Shown here: positions 1-13,400 of the stretch, one piece after another
Position numbering within the stretch: position 1 is the first letter of the stretch
How the letters are laid out: the number at the start of each line of letters is the position of its first letter
NCBI GenBank assembly: GCA_026874595.1
Contig: CM049319.1
Location: forward strand, 16,085,601-16,149,600
DNA length: 64,000 nucleotides
Source of the DNA: Sipunculus nudus
Taxonomy: Eukaryota; Annelida; Sipuncula; Golfingiida; Sipunculidae
Reading direction: 5' to 3'
Notes under the pieces: model-generated
The model's database searches: none
What the model saw: only the letters and a program-made list of their open reading frames with translations
Told to the model about the DNA's origin: nothing
Translations under genes and position numbers: made by a program

Positions 1-525
1 TGTGTGGGCAGATAATGACCAGTTACAGGTCGAGTTCTCGTTTCATCCTGGTTGACCTAATTTTGATCGTTTTACGGCTCCTGAACATAGAAAATTTCAT
101 GAAAAATAGAAATTTTCATGACAAATACACATGTACGAACTTTTTTTTCGCAATGCCTGCAGATATTCGCCTGATTTTGTACGTGTTGGCAGAAAATAAC
201 CAGTTACAGATCGAGTTCACGTTTCAACTCAGTTGACCTATTTTTGACCATATGACAGATCCTGAACATAGAAAATTTCATGAAAAATAGAAATTTTTAT
301 GAAAAATGCATATGTATGGACATTTTTTCACAATGCCTCCAGATACTGGCCTGATTTTTGGTGTGTTGCTTGATAATGACTGTTACAGATCGAGTTGGCA
401 TTTTGTCCTGGTTGATCTACTTTTGACTCTTTGACAGCTCCTGAATTTAAAAAAAATAACAAAATTTAACAAATATTTCTATTTTGCTCCAGGCGGGGGC
501 ATTTGTGTCGTTCTGACACATCTAG
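1..525 (+). mobile_element. Truncated rolling-circle-like element with about 180-bp tandem repeats
   Basis: Repeated blocks contain 'ttacagatcgagtt', 'gctcctgaacatagaaaatt' and 'gcaatgcctgcagata' at about 183-bp spacing. The right end, after 'ccaggcgggggcat', forms the hairpin TGTGTCG-TTC-TGACACA and closes with TCTAG at 521-525, like the hairpin-plus-CTRR 3' terminus of Helitrons. The left part is outside the window. The same family occurs at 32259-33805. Confidence 0.7.
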
Positions 526-1459
526 TTTTAGTCTAAAACTAGTCAATGCAAATTTATTTGGAAAGTGTGGGCTTATGACTTGAAATTAAGAAACAGTATT
601 AGTGTAGTTGGTGATTCAATGAGTAAAGTAAAGAAATGGAACCTTTCTGCAAACAATATGGTGGAACATCTGCCCGTTACACGTACTGAATAAAGTAATA
701 TAGCAACTCCTCTGAGGATGGAGAAGTGGTGTGAGGTTTTCAGTTGTATGATGTTTTAGTTGTTTGATAACACTTCACCAGGCTTGGGTCAAGTATATAT
801 TCATGTACTCAAGTTCAGTATTTGTAGTTACTGCTTTGTACATGCACTTGTCACACAGGTAATTGAAAAATAATCAAGTACATTTCAAATAATGGTCAAG
901 TATATTATCAACTCTTACCTTAATCCCCACTCAAAGAAATCATGTATATTTCAATGCAAAATTCTGTTTCATACAGGTATCATATAAAAACAATTGAACA
1001 TTGTGTCACCTTAGTGCAGTATTTCAAGAATTGGTGCACATTTGTATCTTTGCAGCCATTTTCCTAGCCATAAATGGTCCCAGAGTTGGAGGTATACTAG
1101 TTAAAATGTTACATGCAATAAAACCTGGTATTCAACTGAGTAGTTCTCTGTAGCCAATATTTACTTGCTATGGCCTTCAGTCTTTATGACGGACACTTGA
1201 ATGTAAACTTGAACTTCACAGATGTGACTTCTGATATTTGATCACAGATACGTTCTTACTCCTGAAACCTTCATTTCTGAGGATACTTTTTGTAGGATGA
1301 TACTCTCAGTCCATTTTCAGGACAACTCCTGTTACAGGAATTTACTCTTCTGTTGTAGGATTGTAATCATATGCAGATCCTAAAGGAGAAATAATGGGCA
1401 TATATCAGAATATGATTGTATGGATGTAATCATTTATTTTGATGTATTTTCTATTGTAG
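526..1459. other. Intron (or upstream) sequence of harmonin
   Basis: AT-rich. I see no coding exon and no clear repeat. It ends in the acceptor used at 1459/1460. Confidence 0.5.
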
Positions 1460-4400
1460 GATTGGAACATAGCACAGGGGTTTATGTGTCACATGTCAAA
1501 CCTGGCTCACAGGCCCAGAGACAAGGACTAAAGGTACTCACACTTCCTGTTTTGTCAAATTTGATATAAAAAACCTTAAAGAAGCATGTGCACTTATATA
1601 ATTAGGAAGTCATAATAAAATGTTTCCATGATGAGTATTAAGAAAATTGTAAAAATGTAAAACTAAAATTAACTGTTTATATTAAGTACTTTGACCCCTG
1701 CCAGTGTGCATACCACGTGTGGGGCCATTCTTTCTGAGCCTGTGGTCTGTTCAAACGGTTTCCGGGGCGATGAGCTGTCACTCAAAATGAAATTAACAAC
1801 ATTGGCTCTATGTATTCTTCGCTTGGCTGGTAAACCTTTTTGCTTGCAACACTTCCTGATAATTATGTAGATTCCTTGTCGCATCAGTTGTGTATCACAT
1901 ATCAGGCATTGTTTACACGCAGTCAAGGGGACCACAAATATTTATGGAATCAGTTTGTGGTCTATCTCATACACAGTGGTCTCTTCAACCCCTAAAAAGA
2001 TTTTGCGAACATCATTTATGTTTGCTATTTATTAATCATGTGACCATTTCAGCCAATCATAGAGGTTGTGTCTTCCAGCACTGGGTCTCATCTGATTGGA
2101 CCAAAATACAGTGCTCCCCTCTTGTGTAGCAATTCAGGATACAAAGTCAAAACAAACAGCGCTTACAATATAGGTATAGCAGGCCTATAGGTAAAGCGCT
2201 GTGTAAAGAGCATAGGTTCCCTGCATAAAATTGAAATTTTATGATATCACATCTTGTTTTGGAGTGGTGTTTGACTCAGTGTATGTCTCTCTCTCAGCAA
2301 CCTAAGTGACATGAGTTCAGATCCAGGCACAGTTGCTGCCACACAGTCTTTAAACAGTGTATTAACCTCTGGCAGTGAAGGTGGCAGAGGTCAGGTGTTC
2401 ACCTTGTGTTTGTCTGCTTGTCCACCAAATGTTCTGAGTGAATTTCCAGGAGGAAGTGACTCAATTTCAGAACAGGTCGGGTTCAAGTGTTCATTGCACT
2501 GGCTGCATTTACCTGATGGCCCATCAGAAATTACACATTCTTTGCTTTTATGGTCCCAGATCACCTCAAACATTGTTCTTCACTAATCATCCAAGCAGCA
2601 AGCATTGCTAGATAATTTATAATTATTTGAGGCTAAAAATTTATTATTAAACTCTTTGGAAGCATTCACAATTTAATGTAAAATTCACTAATTCAGCACT
2701 CACTTTAAGTGCACATGTAGCATTTGACTTTACTCTCAGCATATTGCTTCATTCAGTTCAAGCAGATGATAATGTCTTTAGCCATGAGTTAGTTCTGCTA
2801 GGAACATCTCTGCTAAATGCAACGCAGGAAGAATCCTTCCTCACTCGAGCTCAGATTATGTCTATATATCTGTGATGTATCACAATTCAGTACACTCCTG
2901 TTCAGGAAATTCCAGATGTGTAGGCTAACCTCTGTCCCAGCAATATCTGTTTCATAAACTTTTGCCTAGCAGTGTTTTCTTCCTGCATTAATACATCTCT
3001 TCAGCAAAAATTATAAGGCTGATGGTGATATCATGTTAACATATCATTGGCCATGGTAAGTTCACTTTCAGTCTTTGAATGAGCTAACAGAATAATGAAC
3101 TTATCAACTTGCCACAAAGTGTGAAATATACACTTGTACCATCTGCTACCTGTGCAGTTTAATGACAGCTTTGAAATTGACACGTATCAAAGTTTGACAG
3201 GATGCACATTCTGTTCATCTGTAGTAATCACTGATCATAGAGGCAACATAAAAAAAATGGTTAAATAAACTTGGACTAAACTGAACTTATGCTTCAGTAC
3301 TTTATAAAATCTTAGATAAAACTACTTCTCTATACCAATACAAATATTAAAAATTAAAAATAGATACATTAAGCACTTCAAGTTGTCTCATGAGGGCATC
3401 CAGATTTTGGTTTAAGTATACAGTCTCTCAGTGTTCTAAATGCTTTGATTGTACATATTTATCTGATTTTTCTAGATGCTCATTAAAAATAATCCACTTT
3501 TATTTTTCTTTACTTTGCCTATACAACAGACTGCTAAATGTCAAATCTTGGTGTGTGTAGTTCTTTGCATTGGCCTATAATGCATACTTTTCTAGCTGTG
3601 CTGTTTTCTGTCAATATATTCTGCAGGATGTAAAATTGGTAATCTAGGAACAATGATAAGGACATAAAAACACTATATACATGATCATAAGTAGAATATA
3701 TTACAGTGTTAGAATATTGATATATTCACTTATATTAGACTATTGTGTATAATCAGCTAACATATATCATTAGTCATGTTCCTATATGATGAATATATGT
3801 TGCATAAATAATTATATACATGCACTTCAGTATATTACAGTATGACTAAAATAAATGACCCAATCAAAATTAATGTTTCACATGGCAGAAACATATAATA
3901 TATTGCTGAACTAAAAAGAATCTTTTTATTCCTCTTTCCTTCTCTGACATTTCAATCTCTCTGTCTCTGTTTGAGAATGCAGAAAATGGAAATAGCTGAT
4001 GAGCAAATAGGCATATATGCCTGTATTATGAAAAAAGTATTAAAAAGTATTATTTGAAAATCACAGTTTAAATTTATTCAGGTGTTTCATTTCTTTCAAG
4101 TTTCTCTTTCTGGTAAGACATTGCCTATTGGTTAAGGCATTTACTTCAGAGTGGAATGTCCTTGAACCCTCAGTGCCGGTACTTTAAAAGCAAAACAGTT
4201 AGATCTTTATAGAACCTCAGAGATTCACTCCATTGTCTTAATGACTGGTTATGACTTTTATTGATTATTCCTAGCCCCATGCATATAATAACTGATATCA
4301 AGAAGGCTTAATTTGAATAAATTATTGTGATTATGTGATTGAGTTTTTTTTTTTTTTTCAAAAGGCAATGCTGTTAAAGGGCCATTGATCTACCCTTATA

Positions 4401-7400
4401 AAAACATGTTTTTCTTCAAGATCCACATTCTGCAAGTTAGACTAGCTAGCATTATACCCTTAATTCCAGCATCTACCTGCAACATATGGGTTTTAGTCAA
4501 TATAGAAAATGGCAGCCCCAATGAGTAGGTTCAAGAAATATGGCCGAAATGTACTCTTAGGACAGTAATGTGTTAATATATCTACAGAGACATTATGGTG
4601 GCTACTAGACACATATCTTCCAAATGGAAGCCAGAGGAAAACTTTGGGGCTGATCATACCCTCATCCACAAATTACAGTAGGATAAGTTTCGGAAATATT
4701 TTATACAAAATCAGGTGACAGATATATATGAACAGATGAACAAAATGATATTGCATCTGTATCTTGATAAACTCTAAGAATTAATTCTTTCTTAACTAAG
4801 GGCTTAATTGCTCAGGAGCGTTTCATTGATTCCATGTCACGACATGATGAGAGACCTTTTTGAAAAGATAGGTCCATGCCATGTAGGTAGCACTGTATAT
4901 TGAATGAGGATGACAGCAACTACATGCTAAGAATGTTATATGATTTTTAAATCTGTTGGATTTCAGTTTTTGTATGCACATGAGTAAAATATGGTCTGGG
5001 CAATCAACTTAAAAAAAGAAAGTTCCGGTTTCTTTTGTCCTAAATACTGTAAGCATGCAAAATACAGTCCCAGTCTTTTCCCATTTGAACCTTCAGAAAA
5101 AAGAATATTTTCCTGTTCTTTTCCTGTCAGATCCATCAAGAAAAAAAATGTTTGTTCTTCCTGTATGAGATCCTCAACCAAACCATCCAGATGAGAGATT
5201 CCTTTTTTCCCCATCTGGAAGTTCCTTTGTATTCCCTGCAGATCCTTCTGGCAAAGAATGTTCCGTACTCTCACTCCAACAAGATCATCCAGACAAAAAA
5301 GATCCCCAAGAAAACACTCTTTCCCACCTGATCCTTCAGACAAAAAGACCCTGGCTCTTTTCCACCTAACATAGTCATTCAAGCAAAAAATGTCTGGTTT
5401 CTTAACTACTCGATCCCTCAAGCAAAGGATGTTCTAGGGAGCTTTCCACACCAGATCCTACCTGTAAAGAACAGTCCTTGGTACTTCCCCTAACAAATTC
5501 TCCCGACATTTGGCGACAAAAGGTCTCTTGTTCTTTCTCTACTAGACCTTCTGACCAAAGAATAGGTCCCTCAAGTTTTGGAATATTCCTGGGTTTTCCC
5601 ACTGAACCCCTCAAGTAAATGAATAACATTTATCAGAGATTTGGAGTTCCAAGTTTACCCTAAAATAAGACTTAAGGAGTTTGTTGGATATATTGCACCC
5701 CTGATTATAGAAGCCTTAAAATTTGAAGGCTTGAAAAAAAGTATACAATGGACCATACCAACTGCATTTCAGTTAATGGTTCAGTTTGTGAAAAGTATTA
5801 AATTTAAAAAGGAATGATAAAGATCAGTAAAGATTTTTAAATTATCTTTGAAAGAATCCACAGGTTGTACCCTGAAGAGAATTAATAAACCAGGACCTAA
5901 ACAAACAAAAGAAAAGTGTCACAAATCATGGATTAAATGGGTTGGTTAAGAATGGAATTTTCAGAGTGGTAAAGGTCAGATAGGGATTAAAAATAAGGAA
6001 AGAAGGTCAGAAAGATGTTTTGAATATACTTTACAAACAAAGAAAATGGCACTCACAAAATACAAAGAAAGACAGTTTCATGGGATGACAGAGCATAGGC
6101 TTGACATGTGATTTCCAGTAATAAAATTATGGCTCTTCTCAGAATTATTTCTAACCCCATGTGCCCAAAATCCAGAAGGACTTATAGTTGTTGTGGACCC
6201 AAGGGAAGTGAATGATACTCCTGGTACAGGACATAAGTGAAGATGAAGACAACCACTTCAGTAGGTCTCCAATATTAGTCCAAACTGGTAATGTCACATT
6301 GCACAGAATCAGATTCACAGTAGTATGACTCTGCCCGTTAGGGTTTATGGGCATTGAAATTAAAACCCCACAATACACTGGGGGCTCTTAATACACCAGC
6401 AGCCTGGGTATAAATGTAGGGAAGGAGGTAATGTAGTCCCTTCAAATTTGTTAGTTAAAAATTATTTCTAGGCAAATTACATAAATATTGGTGTTTTTGT
6501 AGTAAGGACTTCATGGTTTTAGTAATATTTTGTGAGCATGGGTGTGTGAAATGTAAACAAAAGGTGTTTCCTTGAAATACTATAACAAATTTCAATTTAA
6601 AAATTTGACAGTTAAGACAGTTAAATTGTCTGACAGTGCTGTACAAGAAGAGGTTGTTTTGAGTCATAACAACTTCTAAAAGATGGATGCTGGTAACGGT
6701 AGGAGGAGTAAACTGTAGGCTTGTATCAAAAGGCTTAACAACAGGTATGTTCCAAATTTTATAATGTCACTACCGTCTGTCTTGGTTTACTCCAGGTGGG
6801 GGATGAGATAGTTCGACTGAATGGCTTTGCTGTTAATCAGGCCATACATGAAGAAGTACTAAACTTGATCAAGGCCAGGGATGAGCTGGTCCTCAAGGTC
6901 AGATGTGAGTACACATTATACATCATAACCTGTCATCAAGGTCACAAAGTATTTTCATTGTCTTTAATATATTCAATTTCAAACAATCATATTAAATTGT
7001 TTGGATATTTTGGATGATTCAAGTCATTGAAATTTTAGGTCCTAACAAATTGATATATTCTTTTCATCAGCTCTGCTTATTGAAATAATCACCATATACA
7101 GTGATGCAACATAAAAAAAACTTTTTTTTCAAAGAATTCTGCATTTTGGGGTCAAAAATAAGATTTCTTCTATTTTCAAAATGTTTATGTGTTACTTGGG
7201 TTGAACATGTGCTTTTGGGATTTAGATTTATTTCCATAACAGAGAGAGGTATCTAAATATTGAATATATTAACAATATCTGAGTTTAATTTTCAAGGAAG
7301 AGCCCCAGTGTTTGTAATTACTGTACCTATGAATATAATGATGAAATCAAATCCTGAAGTTTTGTATTTTAGCTTCCTTGATATTCTCAGTCATATAGAT

Positions 7401-10400
7401 AATGTATAATAATAAACATTGGAGAAATATCAATGGTCACAGGGAAAACCAGCTACTAGCTAGAGCCACTGCTCCTTCTGTGTGACACCAGGGCACTGGA
7501 TATGACACTCCAAGGAATGTCAAGGGTTTAACAGGGTTTGAGATTAGAGATGGTTTGAGATTAAGTGTACTTTCTGTGATAGTGGCTCTGGGTTGGGCTG
7601 CCCTATATGTAGGTCAGATCAGCCTTTATCACCAATGAGTGAGTGAGAAACTTAATGTGGGTATAGCCCAGTCTTCATATTATGATCAGTGATGTGAAAT
7701 TATGAATTTTATAACATACGTTTTATTAGATGATTAATACATCATGGCAAAAGCTACTGAATGTATGTTTTCTTTATTTCCAGATATAGGGATGCTTCCA
7801 GTGAAAGAGTAAGTATTTCAATATTAATTTACCTATAAAAGTATATCAATACTTGTTGTTATTAAATGGTATATTGATGTTTAAAAAGAGAATTAAATAA
7901 GTTTCCCCATCCATAAATATCGGGTCATCTCCTCCCTTTACTATTCAGTGTTTTCAGGATATCTTTCCCGTTTCCCTTTTAATGATTAATCCTGCCCTTT
8001 AATGTTAAAACTGGCATCTTTCCATTTGAAGCATCATATTGGCTTTCTATTGTTATAATGTTAAGACCAAAAACAGTTTTCCTGAAAGGTCACAGGTGGC
8101 ACCACTTGTGGGCCTTCTTTTTGCAGAGGCAAGTCTGCATGTTAAACTCTTTTTGTCAAATGGTCACTTCTTGCCGTCATATGACTTCAACTGTGCTGTT
8201 CCAAGTCACATTTTCCACATGAAATAAAAGACAAAAAATATTAGATGATAAGCATGTCTGCATGGTGATGGCATAGAGAAACTCCTTTTGTCAAATGGTC
8301 ACTTTTCATGTGAGTCCAACAGTGCTGTTCCAAGTCATATTTTCACATGAAATAAAAGACAAAATATTAAATGATAACAAGATTTTTTGCAGTCAAACTA
8401 GTGTAGAGAGTTTATAATGACACCCCTAGGATCTTGGTACTGGACACAGTGAAAAGGCAGCTGTTCCCCCCCCCCCCCTTGAGATATGAGCATTCTTAGG
8501 AAAAAAAAAATGTTGGTAGTATTGGCAAGAAGGTTCAATTTGATAGGTGACTATCACTCAGTTACCCTTAGGCCACGTAAATAAAAGCAAGCAATTATGT
8601 TCTGTGATAAGGGCTTATATTATAAGAATAATACCCACAGAAATGCCTATTTATAGCATGTGTTTTGAAAAATTTTGCCAGATGGGAGTAGGATTCCCCC
8701 TCCCACATCCTATTTCCTCGGGGGCAATGCCTTCTCATTATGCCTCAATCTGACAAAGCATTTACTTCCCCAACCCCCCCCCCCCCCCTCTCAAATTTTT
8801 TGCTCAGGCTTTGGCCCTGATAAGGGTACCAAAATAAAGAATCATAGGTGTGATTCAGGTACAGGAATAGGCCCCTTTAAATATAAAAACTGCCTTCATT
8901 ATTGTTTTACTTTTTTTATTGTAGGCATATTACAGAGAAGTTATCATGGAAGTATATAGAAAGCATGGATCCAGAAAAAGCTCTGGTAAGTAGACAGATG
9001 AAAACTTATGTAAATATAGTGGTTACTGATTACTGTTATTATTACTTTACCAGATGATCATAAGAAAAGGCCACTTTGGGTAAAAGTTGGTAAAATATGT
9101 TACTGTTAAAAAATATATAATAAAATGACACAGTAATGTGTCATGATATTTCAAAACTTTCAGTACATCTCTGCTTGTTATTAGTCTTTATGTGTGTGAA
9201 AATAACACATGAGGACATTATATAATATTGTTAAGAATAGATCGAAACCTGTAAAAATATTTGATCAATAAAATTGATTGATTAAATTTGAAATCTCATA
9301 TAGAATTGGAGCCAGATGGAGAAGAAAATATAAAGGTGACTATAATTTCCTAAAAATAGTATCTCACATGTTATGATATTTGTATAGTGTATCTTTAAAT
9401 CTGACCTTTTACCTCTTGCAGCAGCAGATTTTAGATGGGGATGACAAAGGGACAAAGAAAGATGAGAACAAGGTGATGAAGGTGTTCATTAATGTGGGGA
9501 TGGCAGCTGGTTTGGGTTGCAGGTGAGGAATATTGTTATAGTGTGTTCTCAAACCATGAATTCATTTTTATCACGATAAATATGAAAAAGAATTTATACA
9601 GAACAAAGAGTAAAATGAGAAGATGACCTAATTTTGTGATGTGATGTGTCATATACCTGAGATGAATAGCTTGTAATGAACAAAAATCAACTTTCACAAT
9701 ATTTTGTGCCTTGTCAGCTGACAAAATTCAGTCTCACAAGCATGTGATGTTACGGTTTAGTCATTCCATTATGATGGCAAATGTTTACAAATATTTACAG
9801 TCAGCATGAGTGAGCCATGCATTTCTCACATAAAGAAAAACAACACTTCCCCAGTGTGAAGTTGTTTTAAATATATGTTTGCTAACTTCATACAAAATTT
9901 GGCCAATTTCTTGGCGTTCATCATACTGCTGTGAAAACGAATCAGTTTGCTAACTTCATGCAAAATTTGGCCATTTTCTTGGCATTCATCATACCGCTGT
10001 GAAAACAAATCAGAAAAACTGGTAGAGAGGAAAACTTAAAAAATACTGATAGGTTCATAGTCAGTGGAAGAGACTATAAGTCTATAATTAATAAAAAAGT
10101 GAATGTCTTCTGATAAATACTATATATCTTATGATATTACTACCTTTGATAAGACATGCATGCACAGTCAATAAGATTCACCATTATACTGTTTGTTAAT
10201 TGCATGAGCCACACTCTTTTACTGATCAAGCTATAATTTTTCTTAATGGCTCACTTTAGAAATGTCCAAACTCCATCACCTTATGCCCACCTGTATTTTG
10301 CTATGAAAATACCATTTCAAGTGAAGAAATAATAATACAGGGTAGAAGTTTAATGGGCCTAATTTTCAGCAAGGGATATAAACACCCACTTAATGCATTA

Positions 10401-13400
10401 TTTAAGAAACATAATTATTTTGAAATATGAGAAATCAAAATGTACATTATTCATCAGCTCCACTCACTGCAGTCAGGGTCATTGGTCACCTTTAAAAACA
10501 ATAAAAGACATCAGATCTAGAACTTTGAGTCCGAAATGGGCACAACCTTAAAACTATCTGTCACTCTTTAAACTTTTGAGACTCTCGTAAAATATTTATA
10601 ACATGTTTCTGGGTATATTTTCCCTAATTGTGCAGTTATAAATGGAAAATGTTTAGTTGTTGTGCAGTTCTAAAATTCACAGTTATAGGCCTGTCATAGA
10701 CTGAAAGCCAATTTTTATGTTCATACATAAATAATTAATTTCATCCATTATTCAGTGATATTTTATTTATATAGCTGGCAACTGCTTCATTAAGTTAAAT
10801 TTCCTTAAAATATTCCCTGTTCATATAAAAGTAAAGACAGTATGTTCAGATATACATATAAGTTCATCCGCAGATAATGCACTTATTACAATAGTGAATT
10901 TAAAAAATGCAGAAAAAAATAGCTTTGAATACTGTTATCTTTCAGTATCTGTAGTGGCCCTAGTGCTTTACAAGGTATCTTTCTGCAGTCCATAAAACTT
11001 GGCAGTCTTGCCCAGGAGGTCGGGTTAGAGGTCGGAGATCAAATTTTGGAGGTCAATGGAGTATCATTTGAGGACGTTGATCATACAGAGGTCAGTTAAT
11101 TATCCAGTCTTGGATTTTAGTGGATTATGATTTGAGGACATTGAACTTGCAGTGGTTGATTATTCAGTGAACACTTTTACACTTTTAGTATGTATGTATA
11201 AAAATAAAAATACATGAAAGAAATATAAAAGGACTTGCGGAGAATTGAGGGTATTTTTTTTTCTTCTGAGCAACTCGTAGTGGTGACCTCTGGTAGCCAT
11301 TTTGGATACTAACTCAAAATGAGTCAGCTGAATTGAATTTATTTTGCCTTTTTTAATTTAAAAAAGACTAAAAAAATAGCATAAAGCAGTGCATTGATAC
11401 TGGCAAGAATTAAAAGACTTAAGATAAATTTTTATTTGAATATATATATATATTTTTATAGATTAATCATGTAATGTCATTCCCATTTTGTTTTCCTTGT
11501 GATGCAGGCAGTGGTTACAATGAAATCAACAAAGCAGCTGCATTTAACAATCAAGAAAGGAGCTGTAAGTCACTAATTACTAAAACTAGAGATAGTTAAG
11601 TATATATTTATATATTGCTTTATTGATCTATTGTAAAGGGATCTATTAAGTTACTGATAACCACCATAAGAATCATTTCAGTAATCAATAGAGTTATCGA
11701 TGACTGAAAAGAATCAATTTGTAAAACAAAATGTCATAATCTGGATTGGCAAACCAAATTTTTTATTATCCTTGATCTGTATGGAACAGAAAAAATTGCA
11801 ATTGCAAGTAAATTTTTATCAGGGACAATCAGTTTAAAGTAATCACTCTGTTGTCTCCATCAAGACATTTGTTGTCATTGCTTAACTGTATCTATATGAT
11901 ATACTGCCACATGTGGTTATTTAAAAAAAAATTACAGTTGTTTGTCCTGGAAACGTTGAAAACTAGATGTGTGTGTAGCTGTACAATTACCTGATCCGCC
12001 TGCCAGGAGCCTTTAGTAACACAGGGTCACCTGGGTCAACACTAGCCCTAATAGCTATGAATGGAGCAGTCTCTCTGTGGACAAAGGGATCACCCTGTGT
12101 CATAATGATATATAGTTCTTTGTATTAAACATTTATTATGGTGATTCAGATAACCTCCAAAATGTTATTGCTTATTCCTTGGAGATTACCCTAACCCTTC
12201 ATAAAATTTCATTATAATCTGTGTGTAACTTTTTGTGTAAAGTTGCTAACGAACAATCCAACCAACCAGTGTACCAAGGGGAAAACATAATAGTTTTAAA
12301 AACACCCTTGGCAGGGGTATATAATAAAAGTTGATTGTCAGTAGTAATGTTTCACCAACATTCATCCTTAATTTTGTTGAAATAACCTGGTTTGATAATC
12401 AGTATTAACATTTTTGCTGATAGCTGGCCCTGCCTGCTAAAACTTACCTCCATTGTAAAAATAACAAAATACCAATACAGCAGGCACCTGGTTGCTATAT
12501 AATTTAAAGCTCATAAATTTATGTATAAGAAGTGACATCTAAAAGATTGACTGCATTTGCTCTTTGTTGCTATAAGTATCACATCATGATTAATTTTTAA
12601 TATGAAGTGACAACTAAAAATGTGACTACACTTGTATCTGTTTGCTATAAATTTCATTTAACACTTTGATAAATTATGCATATGTAGCAACAGTTAAATA
12701 TTTAACTAAATTGCAACTTATCTCTAAAATTTATACATAATGATAAATGATGTATATGTAGTGATTGTGGCATATTTAACTACTCTTTTATGCCTTTTTT
12801 ATTAATTTCACATACATGGAAATGATAAAATATGTATGTGTAGTTGAAGCTAAAATATTTAAGTGCATTGTCATCTCAGTGCTATAAATGTTCCATACTC
12901 ATAAATGATGTATGAGAACAGGAACACATGTACATACCAGTATTAGTTTTAACTGGGCAAAAGTTTCCATATAGTTATACATGCAATATAATCATATCAA
13001 TTTTTCTGGTGAGATATTTATATTGAAAATAATGTCCCATGCCCAGATCTATATCATTTCTGTTCACTTGCACATAGGTGGAGGGTATTTATTGTTACTG
13101 CCACCTTATTGAAAGAACATTCTGTTCAGTGCCACATTTGTCAAAGAGTATTCTTATCAGTTCAACATATATGGGAAAGGAAATTCTATCGACTGCTACA
13201 TTTTGGAAGGATGCCTGTAATTCTGTTTGGTGCCATATTTTTAAACTTCATCTAGGTAGTGAGAGGCAAAATAGTTGACCCTTCATGTGTCTGTGATTTT
13301 ATGCCAAAAATTCTTAACAGATTTTGTTGAAATTTTGTGAATGATTGGAATAAAATCCAATGAACAATCCTTAAAAGTTTGCAGGAAATATGGATTACCA

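Larger units (their letters stand above)
1460..8985 (+). other. USH1C: Harmonin PDZ1 exons and PDZ1-PDZ2 linker
   Basis: Exon 1460-1533 opens inside a glycine codon and encodes LEHSTGVYVSHVKPGSQAQR, the middle of PDZ1. Exon 6796-6904 gives VGDEIVRLNG followed by HEEVLNLIKA, the carboxylate-loop-distal strand and alpha-B helix of the domain; it ends in phase 1. The 25-nt exon 7784-7808 (YIGMLPVK) and exon 8925-8985 (LSWKYIESMDPEKAL) correspond to the human stretch that runs from IGLIPVK to LTWQYVD. Splice phases are 0, 1, 2, 0. The first PDZ1 exon and the N-terminal domain are not seen in bases 1-1459. Confidence 0.9.

Noticed and set aside
4125-4190. tRNA gene
   Set aside because: Has A- and B-box-like words but cannot be folded by eye into acceptor and anticodon arms; at most a SINE head.
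4963-5629. Two overlapping minus-strand open frames (152 and 75 codons)
   Set aside because: They translate a degenerate 40-bp minisatellite; no start context, domain or splice fit.
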